Origin: Pantoea endophytica
GTDB taxonomy: Bacteria; Pseudomonadota; Gammaproteobacteria; Enterobacterales; Enterobacteriaceae
Assembly: GCF_002858935.1 (NCBI RefSeq)
Contig: NZ_PJRT01000002.1
Location: 62,001 to 126,000, forward strand
DNA: 64,000 bases
Reading direction: 5' to 3'
Shown here: positions 9,607-18,759 of the stretch, one piece after another
How positions within the stretch are numbered: position 1 is the stretch's first letter
Layout: each line of letters opens with the position of its first letter
The notes under the pieces: generated by a model
Told to the model about the DNA's origin: nothing
The model's database searches: none
What the model saw: only the letters and a program-made list of their open reading frames with translations
Made by a program: the position numbers and the translations under genes

Positions 9607-9634
9607 AGACACCTCTGAATTTTAAAGCATGGAT

Positions 9635-9646
9635 GAATATTTATTC
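9635..9646. promoter_or_regulatory. Internal operator-like palindrome before the transketolase genes
   Basis: GAATATTTATTC matches the core of the larger palindrome at 13896-13913 with one difference. It sits 29-40 bases upstream of the transketolase ATG in an otherwise gene-free gap. A second binding site for the SorC-type regulator is inferred. Confidence 0.45.
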
Positions 9647-9694
9647 GTGATAAAGAAAAAAAGGTGCAGACAATCAGCGCCTGCACCCAACCGA

Positions 9695-10801
9695 TTAACT
9701 TTTTGCCGGGCTACCGCCCTCCTCAATCAGCGCTTTCTGCGCCACCACCGCCGCTTTCTGCTGCATGCGGCTCTGCATTTGGTCGATGATCACCGCCACG
9801 ATAATCACGATGCCTTTGATCACCATTTGCCAGAACTCGCTCACACCCATCATGATCAAACCGTCGGCGAGGAAGCCGATCACAAAGGCACCAATCAGCG
9901 TGCCAAGAATGGTGCCGCGTCCACCCGCCAGCGAGGTACCGCCCAGCACCACTGCGGCAATCGCGTTCATTTCAAAGGAGGTTCCGTTCGCCGGATGGCT
10001 GGCCACCAACTGCGACGAGACCACGATGCCAGCAATTGCCGCGCAGAAACCGGAGATGGCATAGACCCAGATTTTCACCGACTTCACTTTCACGCCCGAG
10101 AGTTCAGCGGCGCGTTCGTTATCGCCAATCGCGTAAACCTGACGGCCAAACGGCAGGCGGCGCGCCACGTAGGCAATCACCAGCGCCAGCAGCACCATCA
10201 TCCAGATGGCCCACGGCAAACCAAGGAAATAGCCAGCGCCAATCTTGTCGAATCCGGTGTTCCCCAGCATTTCATTGCCCTGCAAACCGGGGAAGGTTTC
10301 GCCGCCCGAGGTGAGCATCGCCGTGCCGCGCAGGATGTACATGGTGCCGAGCGTGCAGATGAACGGAGCCACGTTATAGCGGGTAATGATCCAGCCATTG
10401 ACCGCACCAATCAGGCCGCCAATCAGCAATACAATCGGCACGATTAGCCACACGCTGGGAAAGATAGCGATGCCAAACATCGGCAACACAATGCCTTTGG
10501 TAATCAGCCAGCCGGCGATCATGCCGCACAGGCCGAGCGTAGCGCCGATAGAGAGATCGATGCCCGCCGTGATAATGACAAACGTGATGCCGAGCGCGAG
10601 AAAGGCGTTAATGGCGATGTGTTTCACCATGATCACCATGCTGCCCACCGCGAGGAAATCGGGCACCGTGATAGCGAAGAAGCCGACAATGAGAAACAGC
10701 GCAATAAAGGTGCGCAGTTTGAGCAGCAGCAAAATCAGGCTTTCGCGTGAGTTGAATGCTTTGACAGGCGATGCGAGCGCGAGCGCGCCATTGTTTTTCA
10801 T
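9695..10801 (-). CDS. Sugar ABC transporter permease (RbsC/XylH family)
   Basis: Inner-membrane permease of 368 residues with about ten hydrophobic helices and the family segment GGxTSLAGGRGTILG near the C-terminus. The segment SIGATLGLCGMIAG and the AINAFLALGITFVIITAGIDLS stretch are typical of carbohydrate uptake transporter 2 (CUT2) permeases. It is longer than E. coli RbsC (about 320), partly through an N-terminal extension and a C-terminal tail (MQSRMQQKAAVVAQKALIEE). Its start lies immediately after the ATPase stop, so both are probably translated together. It would form a homodimeric channel with the ATPase encoded just upstream. Confidence 0.88.
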   Translation of the reverse strand: MKNNGALALASPVKAFNSRESLILLLLKLRTFIALFLIVGFFAITVPDFLAVGSMVIMVKHIAINAFLALGITFVIITAGIDLSIGATLGLCGMIAGWLITKGIVLPMFGIAIFPSVWLIVPIVLLIGGLIGAVNGWIITRYNVAPFICTLGTMYILRGTAMLTSGGETFPGLQGNEMLGNTGFDKIGAGYFLGLPWAIWMMVLLALVIAYVARRLPFGRQVYAIGDNERAAELSGVKVKSVKIWVYAISGFCAAIAGIVVSSQLVASHPANGTSFEMNAIAAVVLGGTSLAGGRGTILGTLIGAFVIGFLADGLIMMGVSEFWQMVIKGIVIIVAVIIDQMQSRMQQKAAVVAQKALIEEGGSPAKS

Positions 10802-10802
10802 A

Positions 10803-12317
10803 TCAGAACCCTTGTGCGCTTGCTTTAACCAGCGCCGCCTCTTCCGCTTCAGCGCGCGGCAGGTCAGCAGTCAATTTGCCGCCGGACATCACAATGATGC
10901 GATCGGCTACGGCCATGATCTCTTTCAAATCTGAGGTGGAGAACAGCACCGCAATGCCCTGCTCCGACAGCTTCACCATCATGCGGAACACTTCGCCTTT
11001 GGCACCGACGTCGATGCCGCGACTCGGTTCATCCAGCAGCAGCAAGCGCGGATTGGTCAGCAGCGATCGGCCAATCACCACCTTTTGCTGATTGCCGCCG
11101 CTCAGTGCGCTAATGGCGACATCCGGCGAGGAGATTTTGATTGCCAGATTGCCGACGGTGCTGGTCACCACTTCGCGTTCCGCCTGCTCTGAAATCACGG
11201 TGCGATGCGACAGACGCCGCCACAGGCTGGCGATGGTGAGATTACTCGCCACCGATGAGATGGGAAAAATGCCCGAGCGTTTGCGATCCTCCGGCACCAG
11301 ACTCATGCCCATACGAATGCGTTCAGCGGTCGGCAGACGCGTCGGCAGCGGTTTGCTGTCGAGCCACAGCTTGCCGAGATAGTTACGCTGCGTGCCAAGC
11401 AAACACTCAAACAGTTCGGTGCGCCCCGCGCCCATCAACCCGTAAATGCCGACGATCTCTCCGGAACGCACCTGAAAACTGACATCATCCACCAGCGTGT
11501 TGCCGTTCGGGCTGACGCAGGTGATGTGTTCGGCTTCCAGCACCGGCGCACCGAACTGGCGATCCGGCGGCAGGAAAGTGCCGACAGGTTCACTGCCCAG
11601 CATTTCGCGCACGATCCACGGCACGTCGATATCGCTGACCTGCGCTTCGGCCTGAAAACGCCCGTCGCGCAGAATGGTGATCACATCACCAATCGCCATC
11701 AGCTCCTCGAGCCGATGCGAGATATAGATGATGGAGACGCCCTGACGCGTCAGTTCGCGGATCACCCGAAACAGGATCTCCACTTCAGTTTTGCTCAGCG
11801 CCGAGGTCGGTTCGTCGAGGATCAGAATGTCGGCGTCCTCCGCCAGCGCTTTGGCGATCTCCACCAGTTGCTGCTGGCCAACCTTCAGGCTGCCAACCTT
11901 CTCATCCGGTGAAATTGGCTGATCGAGGCGCTGCATCAGCGCGGCGGTGCGGCGTTTCTGCTCGGCTTCATTGATGGGCCGAATGCCGCTTTGGATTTCC
12001 CGGCCAAGGAAAATGTTCTCCGCTACGCTGAGGTTCTCAAACAGGTTGAGCTCCTGATGCACCATGCCGATGCCGTGACGCGCGGCGTCTCGCGTGCTGT
12101 GAAACGCCACTTTGTTGCCATTGAGGAACATCTCACCGCTGGTTGGCTGCTGCACGCCGGCGAGAATCTTCATTAGCGTCGATTTGCCCGCGCCGTTTTC
12201 GCCGATGATGACGTTGACTTTGCCGCGCCACACGCGGTAATCCACGCGATCCAGCGCTAAGGTGCCAGGAAACAGCATCGACATCTGATTGGCTTGCAGA
12301 ATGATCTCGTCGCTCAT
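10803..12317 (-). CDS. Sugar ABC transporter ATP-binding protein (RbsA/XylG family)
   Basis: Tandem ABC ATPase of 504 residues. The first nucleotide-binding domain has Walker A GENGAGKST (about 37-45) and Walker B ILILDEPTSAL. The second has a degenerate Walker A GLMGAGRTE but an intact ALSGGNQQK signature and LLLLDEPSRGID. This duplicated, asymmetric layout is diagnostic of CUT2 sugar importers. The start codon overlaps the stop of the DUF2291 gene by one base (TAATG), indicating translational coupling. It powers import of the sugar delivered by the binding protein at 12942. Confidence 0.9.
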   Translation of the reverse strand: MSDEIILQANQMSMLFPGTLALDRVDYRVWRGKVNVIIGENGAGKSTLMKILAGVQQPTSGEMFLNGNKVAFHSTRDAARHGIGMVHQELNLFENLSVAENIFLGREIQSGIRPINEAEQKRRTAALMQRLDQPISPDEKVGSLKVGQQQLVEIAKALAEDADILILDEPTSALSKTEVEILFRVIRELTRQGVSIIYISHRLEELMAIGDVITILRDGRFQAEAQVSDIDVPWIVREMLGSEPVGTFLPPDRQFGAPVLEAEHITCVSPNGNTLVDDVSFQVRSGEIVGIYGLMGAGRTELFECLLGTQRNYLGKLWLDSKPLPTRLPTAERIRMGMSLVPEDRKRSGIFPISSVASNLTIASLWRRLSHRTVISEQAEREVVTSTVGNLAIKISSPDVAISALSGGNQQKVVIGRSLLTNPRLLLLDEPSRGIDVGAKGEVFRMMVKLSEQGIAVLFSTSDLKEIMAVADRIIVMSGGKLTADLPRAEAEEAALVKASAQGF

Positions 12318-12928
12318 TATGGATTCCCCTGCTGCAGCCGCACCGCCACCACATCTTCCACTGTGCCCGCGCCCATGCTGACGGCCAGCAGCGCCTGCGC
12401 CGGTTTGCCCACCCAGCTGGCATCCACCGCGGGCAGCTGTTTCACCGCGTGGCGATTGAGTGCTTTGGTGAGCTGCGCGTACTGCACCTGATTGGTGAAC
12501 TCTTCGAAGCGGAAACCGGCCGCATCGCGAATGGCGTTGCCGCGCAGCACCGGACCAATCAACACTTTCACCGGCTTGCCGTTGATGGTCATGGTGAGGC
12601 TGCGTTCCCGCTCGTTGCTGTTATCAAACGCCGTCACCGTGCCCGCAGCGCGCACAAACACGCTTTCGCTGCCGCCCGCTTTGACGGTGTGGCTTTTGGT
12701 TTCCATATCCGCCCAGCTCAGCGCCTGCTTCTCAGCCGGCTGCTGCACGCGGCTGGCCCAGCTTGACTCCGCAATCTGCTGCGGCGTTTGATCGCTGTAG
12801 CCCGGTTTGGCGTTGGGATCTTTCGGCATGATGGGTTTGCCGTTGGCATCGAGATCCACCACGGTGCAGGCGGCTAACATCAGCGTCAGCAGCGCCACCA
12901 GCATGCCGCTTAGCGCTTTCCCCTTCAT
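12317..12928 (-). CDS. DUF2291-family lipoprotein
   Basis: Predicted lipoprotein of 203 residues with a lipobox LMLAAC around residue 18-23 and a soluble domain of unknown function. The ATG at 12928 is chosen over 12940 because GGAGG lies five bases before it. DUF2291 proteins are repeatedly found inside CUT2-type sugar transport operons, here between binding protein and ATPase. What they do is not known; a periplasmic accessory role in sugar delivery is an inference from this position. The one-base overlap with the ATPase gene shows it is a regular operon member. Confidence 0.8.
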   Translation of the reverse strand: MKGKALSGMLVALLTLMLAACTVVDLDANGKPIMPKDPNAKPGYSDQTPQQIAESSWASRVQQPAEKQALSWADMETKSHTVKAGGSESVFVRAAGTVTAFDNSNERERSLTMTINGKPVKVLIGPVLRGNAIRDAAGFRFEEFTNQVQYAQLTKALNRHAVKQLPAVDASWVGKPAQALLAVSMGAGTVEDVVAVRLQQGNP

Positions 12929-12941
12929 GCCGGCCTCCATG

Positions 12942-13886
<945 letters not shown>

Positions 13887-13895
13887 TTATCTCCG

Positions 13896-13913
13896 ATTGA
13901 ATATATATTCAAT
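13896..13913. promoter_or_regulatory. Perfect 18-base palindrome, candidate operator of the sugar operon
   Basis: ATTGAATATATATTCAAT is its own reverse complement. It lies 13 bases upstream of the binding-protein ATG, where a bound protein would block transcription start. A related core is repeated at 9635-9646. Confidence 0.6.
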
Positions 13914-13980
13914 TGCGATTTTATATGCATAATGACTATGCGCTGGCTTTCTGAGCACGTCCATTGCCCGATCCTCAAAA

Positions 13981-13996
13981 AGCGAAAACGATCACA
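13981..13996. promoter_or_regulatory. Candidate CRP site in the divergent sugar promoter region
   Basis: AGCGA-N6-TCACA matches the core TGTGA-N6-TCACA at eight of ten positions, with A-rich flanks. It is midway between the divergent genes, suiting catabolite control. This is inference from sequence match only. Confidence 0.45.
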
Positions 13997-14066
13997 AAAT
14001 GTTCTGCGTTGTTATTTATGACAGGCTGATTAACAATACCAGGCAGGTTAAGAGAGAGAAAAAACC

Positions 14067-15011
14067 ATGGCAAAACAGGATGAACAGCGGCTGATGGTGA
14101 AAATCGCCACGCTTTATTATGTGGAAGGCAGGAAGCAGTCCGACATTGCGCAGCTGTTGAAGCTGTCGCAATCTTTTGTGTCGCGCATCCTTAATCGCAG
14201 CGTGAAAGAAGGTGTGGTGAAGATCAGCGTGGTGCCGCCGGCCAATGTGTTCCCTGAGCTGGAAAAAGCCATTGAGCAGCTGTATCAACTGCCGCAGGTG
14301 ATTGTGGTGGATGTGCCGGATCAGGCTTCCGCATTGCAGATCAAACAGGCGATCGGTTCCGCCGCCGCGCACTATCTGGAAACGCGGGTGCGTGCCGATG
14401 AGCTGATTGGCATTTCCTCCTGGAGCGGCACCATTCGCGCCATGGTCGATGCGCTGCATCCGCTCAGCGCGCCGTGCAAAGGCGTCATTCAGCTGCTGGG
14501 CGGCGTGGGCGCTAACGGCAATGTGCAGGCCACGATTCTGACGCAGAATCTCGCGGCGCTGCTGGGTTGTCCGGCGTGGCTGCTGCCGTCGCAATCAATC
14601 GAACACTCGGTAAAGGATCGCCAGCGTTTATCGGTTAATCCCGATGTCGCGGTGGTACTGGAAAAGTTTGATCAGGTGGACCTGGCGATTGTCGGCATCG
14701 GCGATCTCGAGCCGTCCGCCCTGCTGCGTAATTCCGGCAACTATTACGACGGTGAGATGCTGCAAACGCTGGCCGAACGCGGCGCGGTGGGCGATATCTG
14801 CCTGCACTATTTCGATGCTGATGGTCAGCCGGTGCTGAGCGCTGAGGAAGATCCGGTAATTGGTATGGAGTTGGAGCAGGTAAAACGCTGTCCGCAGGTG
14901 GTGGCGTTAGCGGGCGGCAAAGAGAAAGCGCAGGCGATTCGCGGGGCGTTGCGCGGCGGTTATGTGCAGGTGTTGATTGTGGATTATCCGACGGCGCGAT
15001 TGTTGGTGTAG
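14067..15011 (+). CDS. SorC/DeoR-family sugar-responsive transcriptional regulator
   Basis: Regulator of 314 residues. An N-terminal helix-turn-helix (about 14-45, with KQSDIAQLLKLSQSFVSRIL) is followed by a SorC-type sugar-phosphate-binding domain (about 60-310, with ELIGISSWSGTIRAMVDAL, IQLLGGVGANGNVQA and DLAIVGIGDLE). GAGAGA precedes the ATG. Divergent placement from the ABC-kinase-transketolase operon makes it the likely local regulator, most simply a repressor released by the phosphorylated sugar. LsrR, DeoR-like and SorC proteins share this architecture, so the family does not reveal the ligand. The TAG stop is embedded in a REP palindrome. Confidence 0.88.
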   Translation: MAKQDEQRLMVKIATLYYVEGRKQSDIAQLLKLSQSFVSRILNRSVKEGVVKISVVPPANVFPELEKAIEQLYQLPQVIVVDVPDQASALQIKQAIGSAAAHYLETRVRADELIGISSWSGTIRAMVDALHPLSAPCKGVIQLLGGVGANGNVQATILTQNLAALLGCPAWLLPSQSIEHSVKDRQRLSVNPDVAVVLEKFDQVDLAIVGIGDLEPSALLRNSGNYYDGEMLQTLAERGAVGDICLHYFDADGQPVLSAEEDPVIGMELEQVKRCPQVVALAGGKEKAQAIRGALRGGYVQVLIVDYPTARLLV

Positions 15012-15044
15012 CGGCGCAATTTATTGCGTCATAAATCGCGCCGC
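15008..15044. repeat. REP-like palindrome, copy 3, overlapping the regulator stop codon
   Basis: GCGGCGCAATTTAT (15011-15024) pairs with ATAAATCGCGCCGC (15031-15044). The TAG stop of the regulator (15009-15011) is part of the outer arm GTAGCGG. The hairpin separates this gene from convergent mltE. Confidence 0.85.
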
Positions 15045-15063
15045 AACAGATAGGTGTACAGCA

Positions 15064-15693
15064 TCAACCGATGGTACGGTAGGCGGTGGTGACTTTCCAT
15101 AAATAACGCGGGGCCTGCGCCGCCGGATGCTTATTCTGTACGTGCTGGTAAAACTCGTCCGGCGTCATGGAATTGATCATCGCAATAGCACGCTCGCGGT
15201 CACGCGAGAAAGTACGCAGCAAGGCACCGGCACCGTTGGCGTAGGAGACAATGGTGGCGTAACGCAGGGTCAGCGGATCGCGAATTCCGGCTAAGGCGGA
15301 ATCCTGCAGAATTTTCAGGTAGGCCGCGCCAATATCGATGTTCTTCGCCGGATCGCGCAGCTCGGACGAGGATGGCTGACCATGACGGCCCTGGGTGCGA
15401 TAGACTTCGCGGCCCGCGGTCGAGGCCTTAATTTGCATCAGACCAACCGCATTGGAACGGCTCACCACGGTGGGATTGCCTCCGGATTCGACACTAATAA
15501 TGGCGCTGATTAACTTCTCATCAACGCCATAATGACTGGCGGCATCTTCGGTAAACATTGACCATGCATCATTCACCTTCGACGGCGGTGCCTGAGTTAA
15601 CGGCGTATTCTTCTCGGGCAGTGCCGGTTTTTCCGGCTCGCTGGAACAGCCAGCAAGCAGCAGTGCAGAAAGCATAAGTAGGCGAATTTTCAC
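15064..15693 (-). CDS. mltE: Membrane-bound endo-type lytic murein transglycosylase
   Basis: Outer-membrane lipoprotein that cleaves peptidoglycan strands internally, producing 1,6-anhydro-muropeptides. A GTG at 15693 is preferred because the product then begins like E. coli MltE and is 209 residues (E. coli 203); a TTG at 15711 is in frame but lacks a ribosome site. The lipobox LLLAGC gives lipidation at Cys16. The SLT fold shows SVESGGNP with the catalytic Glu near residue 69, VGLMQIKAST, and YANGAGALLRTFS. The C-terminus APRYLWK matches MltE. It is divergent from ldcA, as in E. coli, linking two steps of murein turnover. Confidence 0.93.
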   Translation of the reverse strand: MKIRLLMLSALLLAGCSSEPEKPALPEKNTPLTQAPPSKVNDAWSMFTEDAASHYGVDEKLISAIISVESGGNPTVVSRSNAVGLMQIKASTAGREVYRTQGRHGQPSSSELRDPAKNIDIGAAYLKILQDSALAGIRDPLTLRYATIVSYANGAGALLRTFSRDRERAIAMINSMTPDEFYQHVQNKHPAAQAPRYLWKVTTAYRTIG

Positions 15694-15856
15694 TGATTTT
15701 TGGTTCCGCAATAGGGTTGGCGCAAGCTATCATACCTGGCGCAGCGCGATGCAAAATTACCGTTTATCCTAAATCGGTAAAAAACCTTATGCTACCGTGA
15801 CTTCGATAACGCATTTCGTCATCATCAGCAGGCCACTCTACAGCAGGATGGAAGTT

Positions 15857-16780
15857 ATGGTTACTCCCCGCACGCTACGTCTCATCGCCCCTTCCGGTTA
15901 TTGCCACAATCAGGACGCCGCCCAGCGCGCGGTGAGTCGTTTACAGGCTGCTGGCCATCATCTTGACAATCTATCGGCGATCACCCGCCGCTTTCAACGC
16001 TTTGCCGGCGATGATGCGCAGCGGCTAAATGATATCAATGCGCTGGCCACGCTAGAGGCGCTGCCCGATATCGTGCTGGCGGTGCGTGGCGGCTACGGCG
16101 CTTCACGTTTGCTGGATAAGATCGATTACGTTGGCCTGCAACGTCGATTGCTCAATCAACCGGTGGCGCTGTGCGGCCATAGCGATTTCACCGCGCTACA
16201 ACTGGCGTTACTGGCACAAATCGGGCTGATCACCTTTAGCGGGCCGATGTTGGCCGGTAACTTCGGCGCCGAGGCATTATCTGATTTTACCGAATCGCAC
16301 TTTTGGCAAACGCTGACATCACCTACAGTCAATCTAAGCTGGCGCAGCACCAGCCCGGATCACGGCCGCTGGCAAGGCACTTTATGGGGCGGCAATTTAG
16401 CGATGATTTGCTCGCTGATTGGTACGCCGTGGATGCCGCAAATTGAAGGCGGCATTCTGGTGATCGAAGATGTGAACGAACATCCGTTCCGTATCGAGCG
16501 CATGCTGATTCAGCTGCAGCAGAGTGGCATTTTGTCGCGCCAGCAAGCGATTATTACCGGCAGCTTTACCAGCACATCGCTGTCGGCGTATGACAACGGT
16601 TTTGATTTTGCCACCGTGTGGCAGCGCATTCGTGACGAGTTTCAGATTCCAGTGATTAGCGATCTGGCTTTTGGACACGATGCCGATACCGTGACGCTGC
16701 CGCTGGGCGCTAGCGCCACGTTGCAGATTGAGAATGGAGAAGCACAGTTCGCCTTCACCGGCCACCCGACATTGCGCTAA
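15857..16780 (+). CDS. ldcA: Murein tetrapeptide carboxypeptidase (LD-carboxypeptidase)
   Basis: Cytoplasmic serine peptidase that removes the terminal D-Ala from recycled murein tetrapeptides. The ATG at 15857, behind AGGATGGAAG, gives 307 residues (E. coli 304) and starts MVTPRTLRLIAPSGY, aligning with the family N-terminus; earlier in-frame starts at 15797 and 15848 add residues not seen in homologues. The S66 triad is readable: Ser109 in GHSDFTA, a Glu in VIEDVNEHP (204 or 208) and His274 in FGHDADT. The segment RGGYGASRLLDKID is also typical. The next gene starts 23 bases later behind AGGAG and may be co-transcribed. Confidence 0.94.
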   Translation: MVTPRTLRLIAPSGYCHNQDAAQRAVSRLQAAGHHLDNLSAITRRFQRFAGDDAQRLNDINALATLEALPDIVLAVRGGYGASRLLDKIDYVGLQRRLLNQPVALCGHSDFTALQLALLAQIGLITFSGPMLAGNFGAEALSDFTESHFWQTLTSPTVNLSWRSTSPDHGRWQGTLWGGNLAMICSLIGTPWMPQIEGGILVIEDVNEHPFRIERMLIQLQQSGILSRQQAIITGSFTSTSLSAYDNGFDFATVWQRIRDEFQIPVISDLAFGHDADTVTLPLGASATLQIENGEAQFAFTGHPTLR

Positions 16781-16803
16781 CGTGTTGCCGCAGGAGACCG
16801 ACA

Positions 16804-17478
16804 ATGAAGCCACTGTACGACGATTTGTGGATCTCCACGCCAGAATTCCCCGCCGAAGAGACGGCGAGTGACTTAATGATGCATGGCTTTATGCTGTGCC
16901 ACCCACGCGGCAATTTATTGATTGGCCGCGTGGAGCATCCGCTCGATCATGAGTTCCTTAACGATGCCGGCGGCGTCATTCGCCACTATTTGACTCACTG
17001 GCACGAAGCCGCGCCGGGGGCGATCGCCATTCAGCAGCGCTTTAATAGCGCGCTCTATTGCCACAGTCGTTCGCTCGGGCCGGTCAGTTTGGTGATTGAG
17101 CCCGACGAAACCTTTACACAGCAAGAGACGCACTTCGGCGATTTTCACCTGCTGCCGACGCCCGGACACACGCCCGGCAGCAGCAGCTATCTCTATCACT
17201 CGCCGCTCGGCCACACTTATCTGTTTGTCGGCGATACGCTGACCCGCGATTACAACCGCTGGATCAGCGTGCTGATGCCTGAAAGCAATCCCACCGAACT
17301 GCAGCAGTCGCTGGAGTTGTATCGCTCGTTACGCCCGGATGTCGTGCTGATGAGCACCACGCGCGGACATCTTTCGTGGGCTAAGGTGAATTTGCAGAGC
17401 TGGCTGGCAGCCATTGATGAGGCGGAACAGTCGCCGCTGGATTTGCGCCAGCGGCAACTCATCAAACCGGGTTATTAA
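16804..17478 (+). CDS. Metallo-beta-lactamase-fold protein with incomplete metal site
   Basis: MBL-fold hydrolase-like protein of 224 residues with no signal peptide. Visible ligand positions are His65 and His67 (THWHEAA), His122 (TPGHTPGSS), Asp144 (VGDTL) and His189 (TTRGHLSW). The canonical HxHxDH motif reads HWHEAA, so the Asp and His of the second metal site are replaced by Ala69 and Ala70. This suggests a mononuclear enzyme or a changed function. It lies 23 bases after ldcA with its own AGGAG and may form an operon with it. No specific substrate can be named; glyoxalase II-like and UlaG-like activities cannot be told apart. Confidence 0.75.
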   Translation: MKPLYDDLWISTPEFPAEETASDLMMHGFMLCHPRGNLLIGRVEHPLDHEFLNDAGGVIRHYLTHWHEAAPGAIAIQQRFNSALYCHSRSLGPVSLVIEPDETFTQQETHFGDFHLLPTPGHTPGSSSYLYHSPLGHTYLFVGDTLTRDYNRWISVLMPESNPTELQQSLELYRSLRPDVVLMSTTRGHLSWAKVNLQSWLAAIDEAEQSPLDLRQRQLIKPGY

Positions 17479-17479
17479 C

Positions 17480-17863
17480 TCACGAGTTTGGACGCGCGCT
17501 GTCGTCGTAGCGTTCCAGCGATAGAATCTGCGCATCGCGCTTATCGGTGCGGCTGCAGGGCAACAACTTGTTGCTGTTGGCGTAGACGAAGAAAGTTTCA
17601 TCGTTCTTTTTGTTCACGATTAACTGATCGCCATTACGAAAACGGGTGATGGCAACCTTGTCACCCCCTTTCAGGCTGGTGCGCTGCTGCCCGGCAGCAA
17701 TCTGGAAGTGGCGCGTTGGCCACATTAACGTACTCAAACCATACTCGGCACGCGATACCGTCATAGTCGGACGGCCGGGACAGGTGATTTGGTATTCGGT
17801 TTCGCTCCAGGCGGGCGCTATCTGACATGCCAGCACGCCAACGGCCATGACTAGTGCCTTCAT
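17480..17863 (-). CDS. Hypothetical secreted protein
   Basis: Not recognised. The 127-residue product has a clear signal peptide (MKALVMAVGVLACQIAPAWS, cleavage near AWS|ETE). The mature part contains two cysteines (TCPGRP and LLPCSR), which could form a disulphide in the periplasm, and a basic, mixed alpha/beta-looking sequence. GGAGAACCC precedes the ATG. It ends one base from the stop of the convergent MBL gene, so the two share no terminator space. No motif suggests a function. Confidence 0.7.
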   Translation of the reverse strand: MKALVMAVGVLACQIAPAWSETEYQITCPGRPTMTVSRAEYGLSTLMWPTRHFQIAAGQQRTSLKGGDKVAITRFRNGDQLIVNKKNDETFFVYANSNKLLPCSRTDKRDAQILSLERYDDSARPNS

Positions 17864-17992
17864 TGGGTTCTCCGCTGAGGTTAAATGATGATTTCGTGGC
17901 GTGATTGGCCTTGCTGCTGCATTCCATAAACTTCATCCAACAACAGCAAAGCCTGGTACATCAAGCGCAATGAGATTCTGCGGGAGCAGGCA

Positions 17993-18172
17993 CTATTCAG
18001 CGGCCACTTGCGCCGCGACCAACATCAATGCCAGTCCGGCTTCTTCGGCTTCAAAACGCTGCATCACTTCCTGAATGGCCGCTACGCAGTTCATTACCTG
18101 CTTCTTTTTGTCGGCTTCTAATTTGTCGATCGCGTGCTGAAGAATCATTAAACTCGCTTCTTCTTCTTTCAT
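17993..18172 (-). CDS. Small hypothetical cytoplasmic protein
   Basis: Not recognised. The ATG at 18172, behind GGGTAA, gives a 59-residue helical, acidic protein starting MKEEEASLMILQHAI, with heptad-like spacing of Leu/Ile/Val (LMILQHAIDKLEADKKKQVM) that suggests a small coiled coil. An in-frame upstream start at 18244 would add 24 residues of unlike composition and is not favoured. It lies among other small unassigned genes. Confidence 0.55.
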   Translation of the reverse strand: MKEEEASLMILQHAIDKLEADKKKQVMNCVAAIQEVMQRFEAEEAGLALMLVAAQVAAE

Positions 18173-18341
18173 TAATTTACCCTTGTTTTGCTTACCTGGT
18201 GCGCAACGCTGGCAAGAATACCGTTTCTCTGCTAGTAAAGTCACCCCTTTACATTCCTTCCGCTTAACGATTATACAAATGACAAATGGGAAGCAGCGTC
18301 AGACCTGCTATGATCCACTTATCAGTACGCATAGGCGTGCC

Positions 18342-18701
18342 ATGGCAAACCAGGGAATGAAGCAGGTGCTCATGTGGCGAATCACGGTTGTACTCACCCT
18401 TTTAATGTTAGCTGGCTGCAGTTCCGCACCGAAAGGTGTCGACTGTCCGGGCGAAGTGTCGACGATTTATGGACAATCGATGGGCAACACGCAGGCGCGG
18501 ATCTTTGATTTGGTGAGCGCCTTCGCCGTATCGCGCGATGGCGTGAAGGTGCAAAGCGGTACGCTGCACTCCACCGATCGCTTTCAGTACGTGCCATCGG
18601 CCATCACCGCGGAGGGCTTTTACGCGCAACGCCTGTCTGATAAACAGTTCCGCCTGATCAATCCTTATCAGAACACCATGATTACCTGGACGTGCCCATA
18701 A
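18342..18701 (+). CDS. Hypothetical lipoprotein
   Basis: Predicted 119-residue lipoprotein with a hydrophobic N-terminus (ITVVLTLLMLAGC, lipobox LAGC). The mature protein has two further cysteines (VDCPG and the final WTCP) that could pair. The ATG at 18342 is taken with AGGCG upstream; the ATGs at 18357 and 18372 are alternatives and the true start is uncertain. No family is recognised. It is 58 bases ahead of the next unassigned gene in the same direction. Confidence 0.65.
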   Translation: MANQGMKQVLMWRITVVLTLLMLAGCSSAPKGVDCPGEVSTIYGQSMGNTQARIFDLVSAFAVSRDGVKVQSGTLHSTDRFQYVPSAITAEGFYAQRLSDKQFRLINPYQNTMITWTCP

Positions 18702-18759
18702 GCCGTGCGTCGCAGCGTGAGATGGTTTATTGTCTGCCCATCGCACGCGGCGGACCTGC

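Noticed and set aside
9629..10447. Long open frame on the plus strand (272 codons)
   Set aside because: It lies antisense to the sugar permease and transketolase gap, is rich in His, Arg and Gln as expected from the complement of GC-rich coding sequence, and has no recognisable domain.
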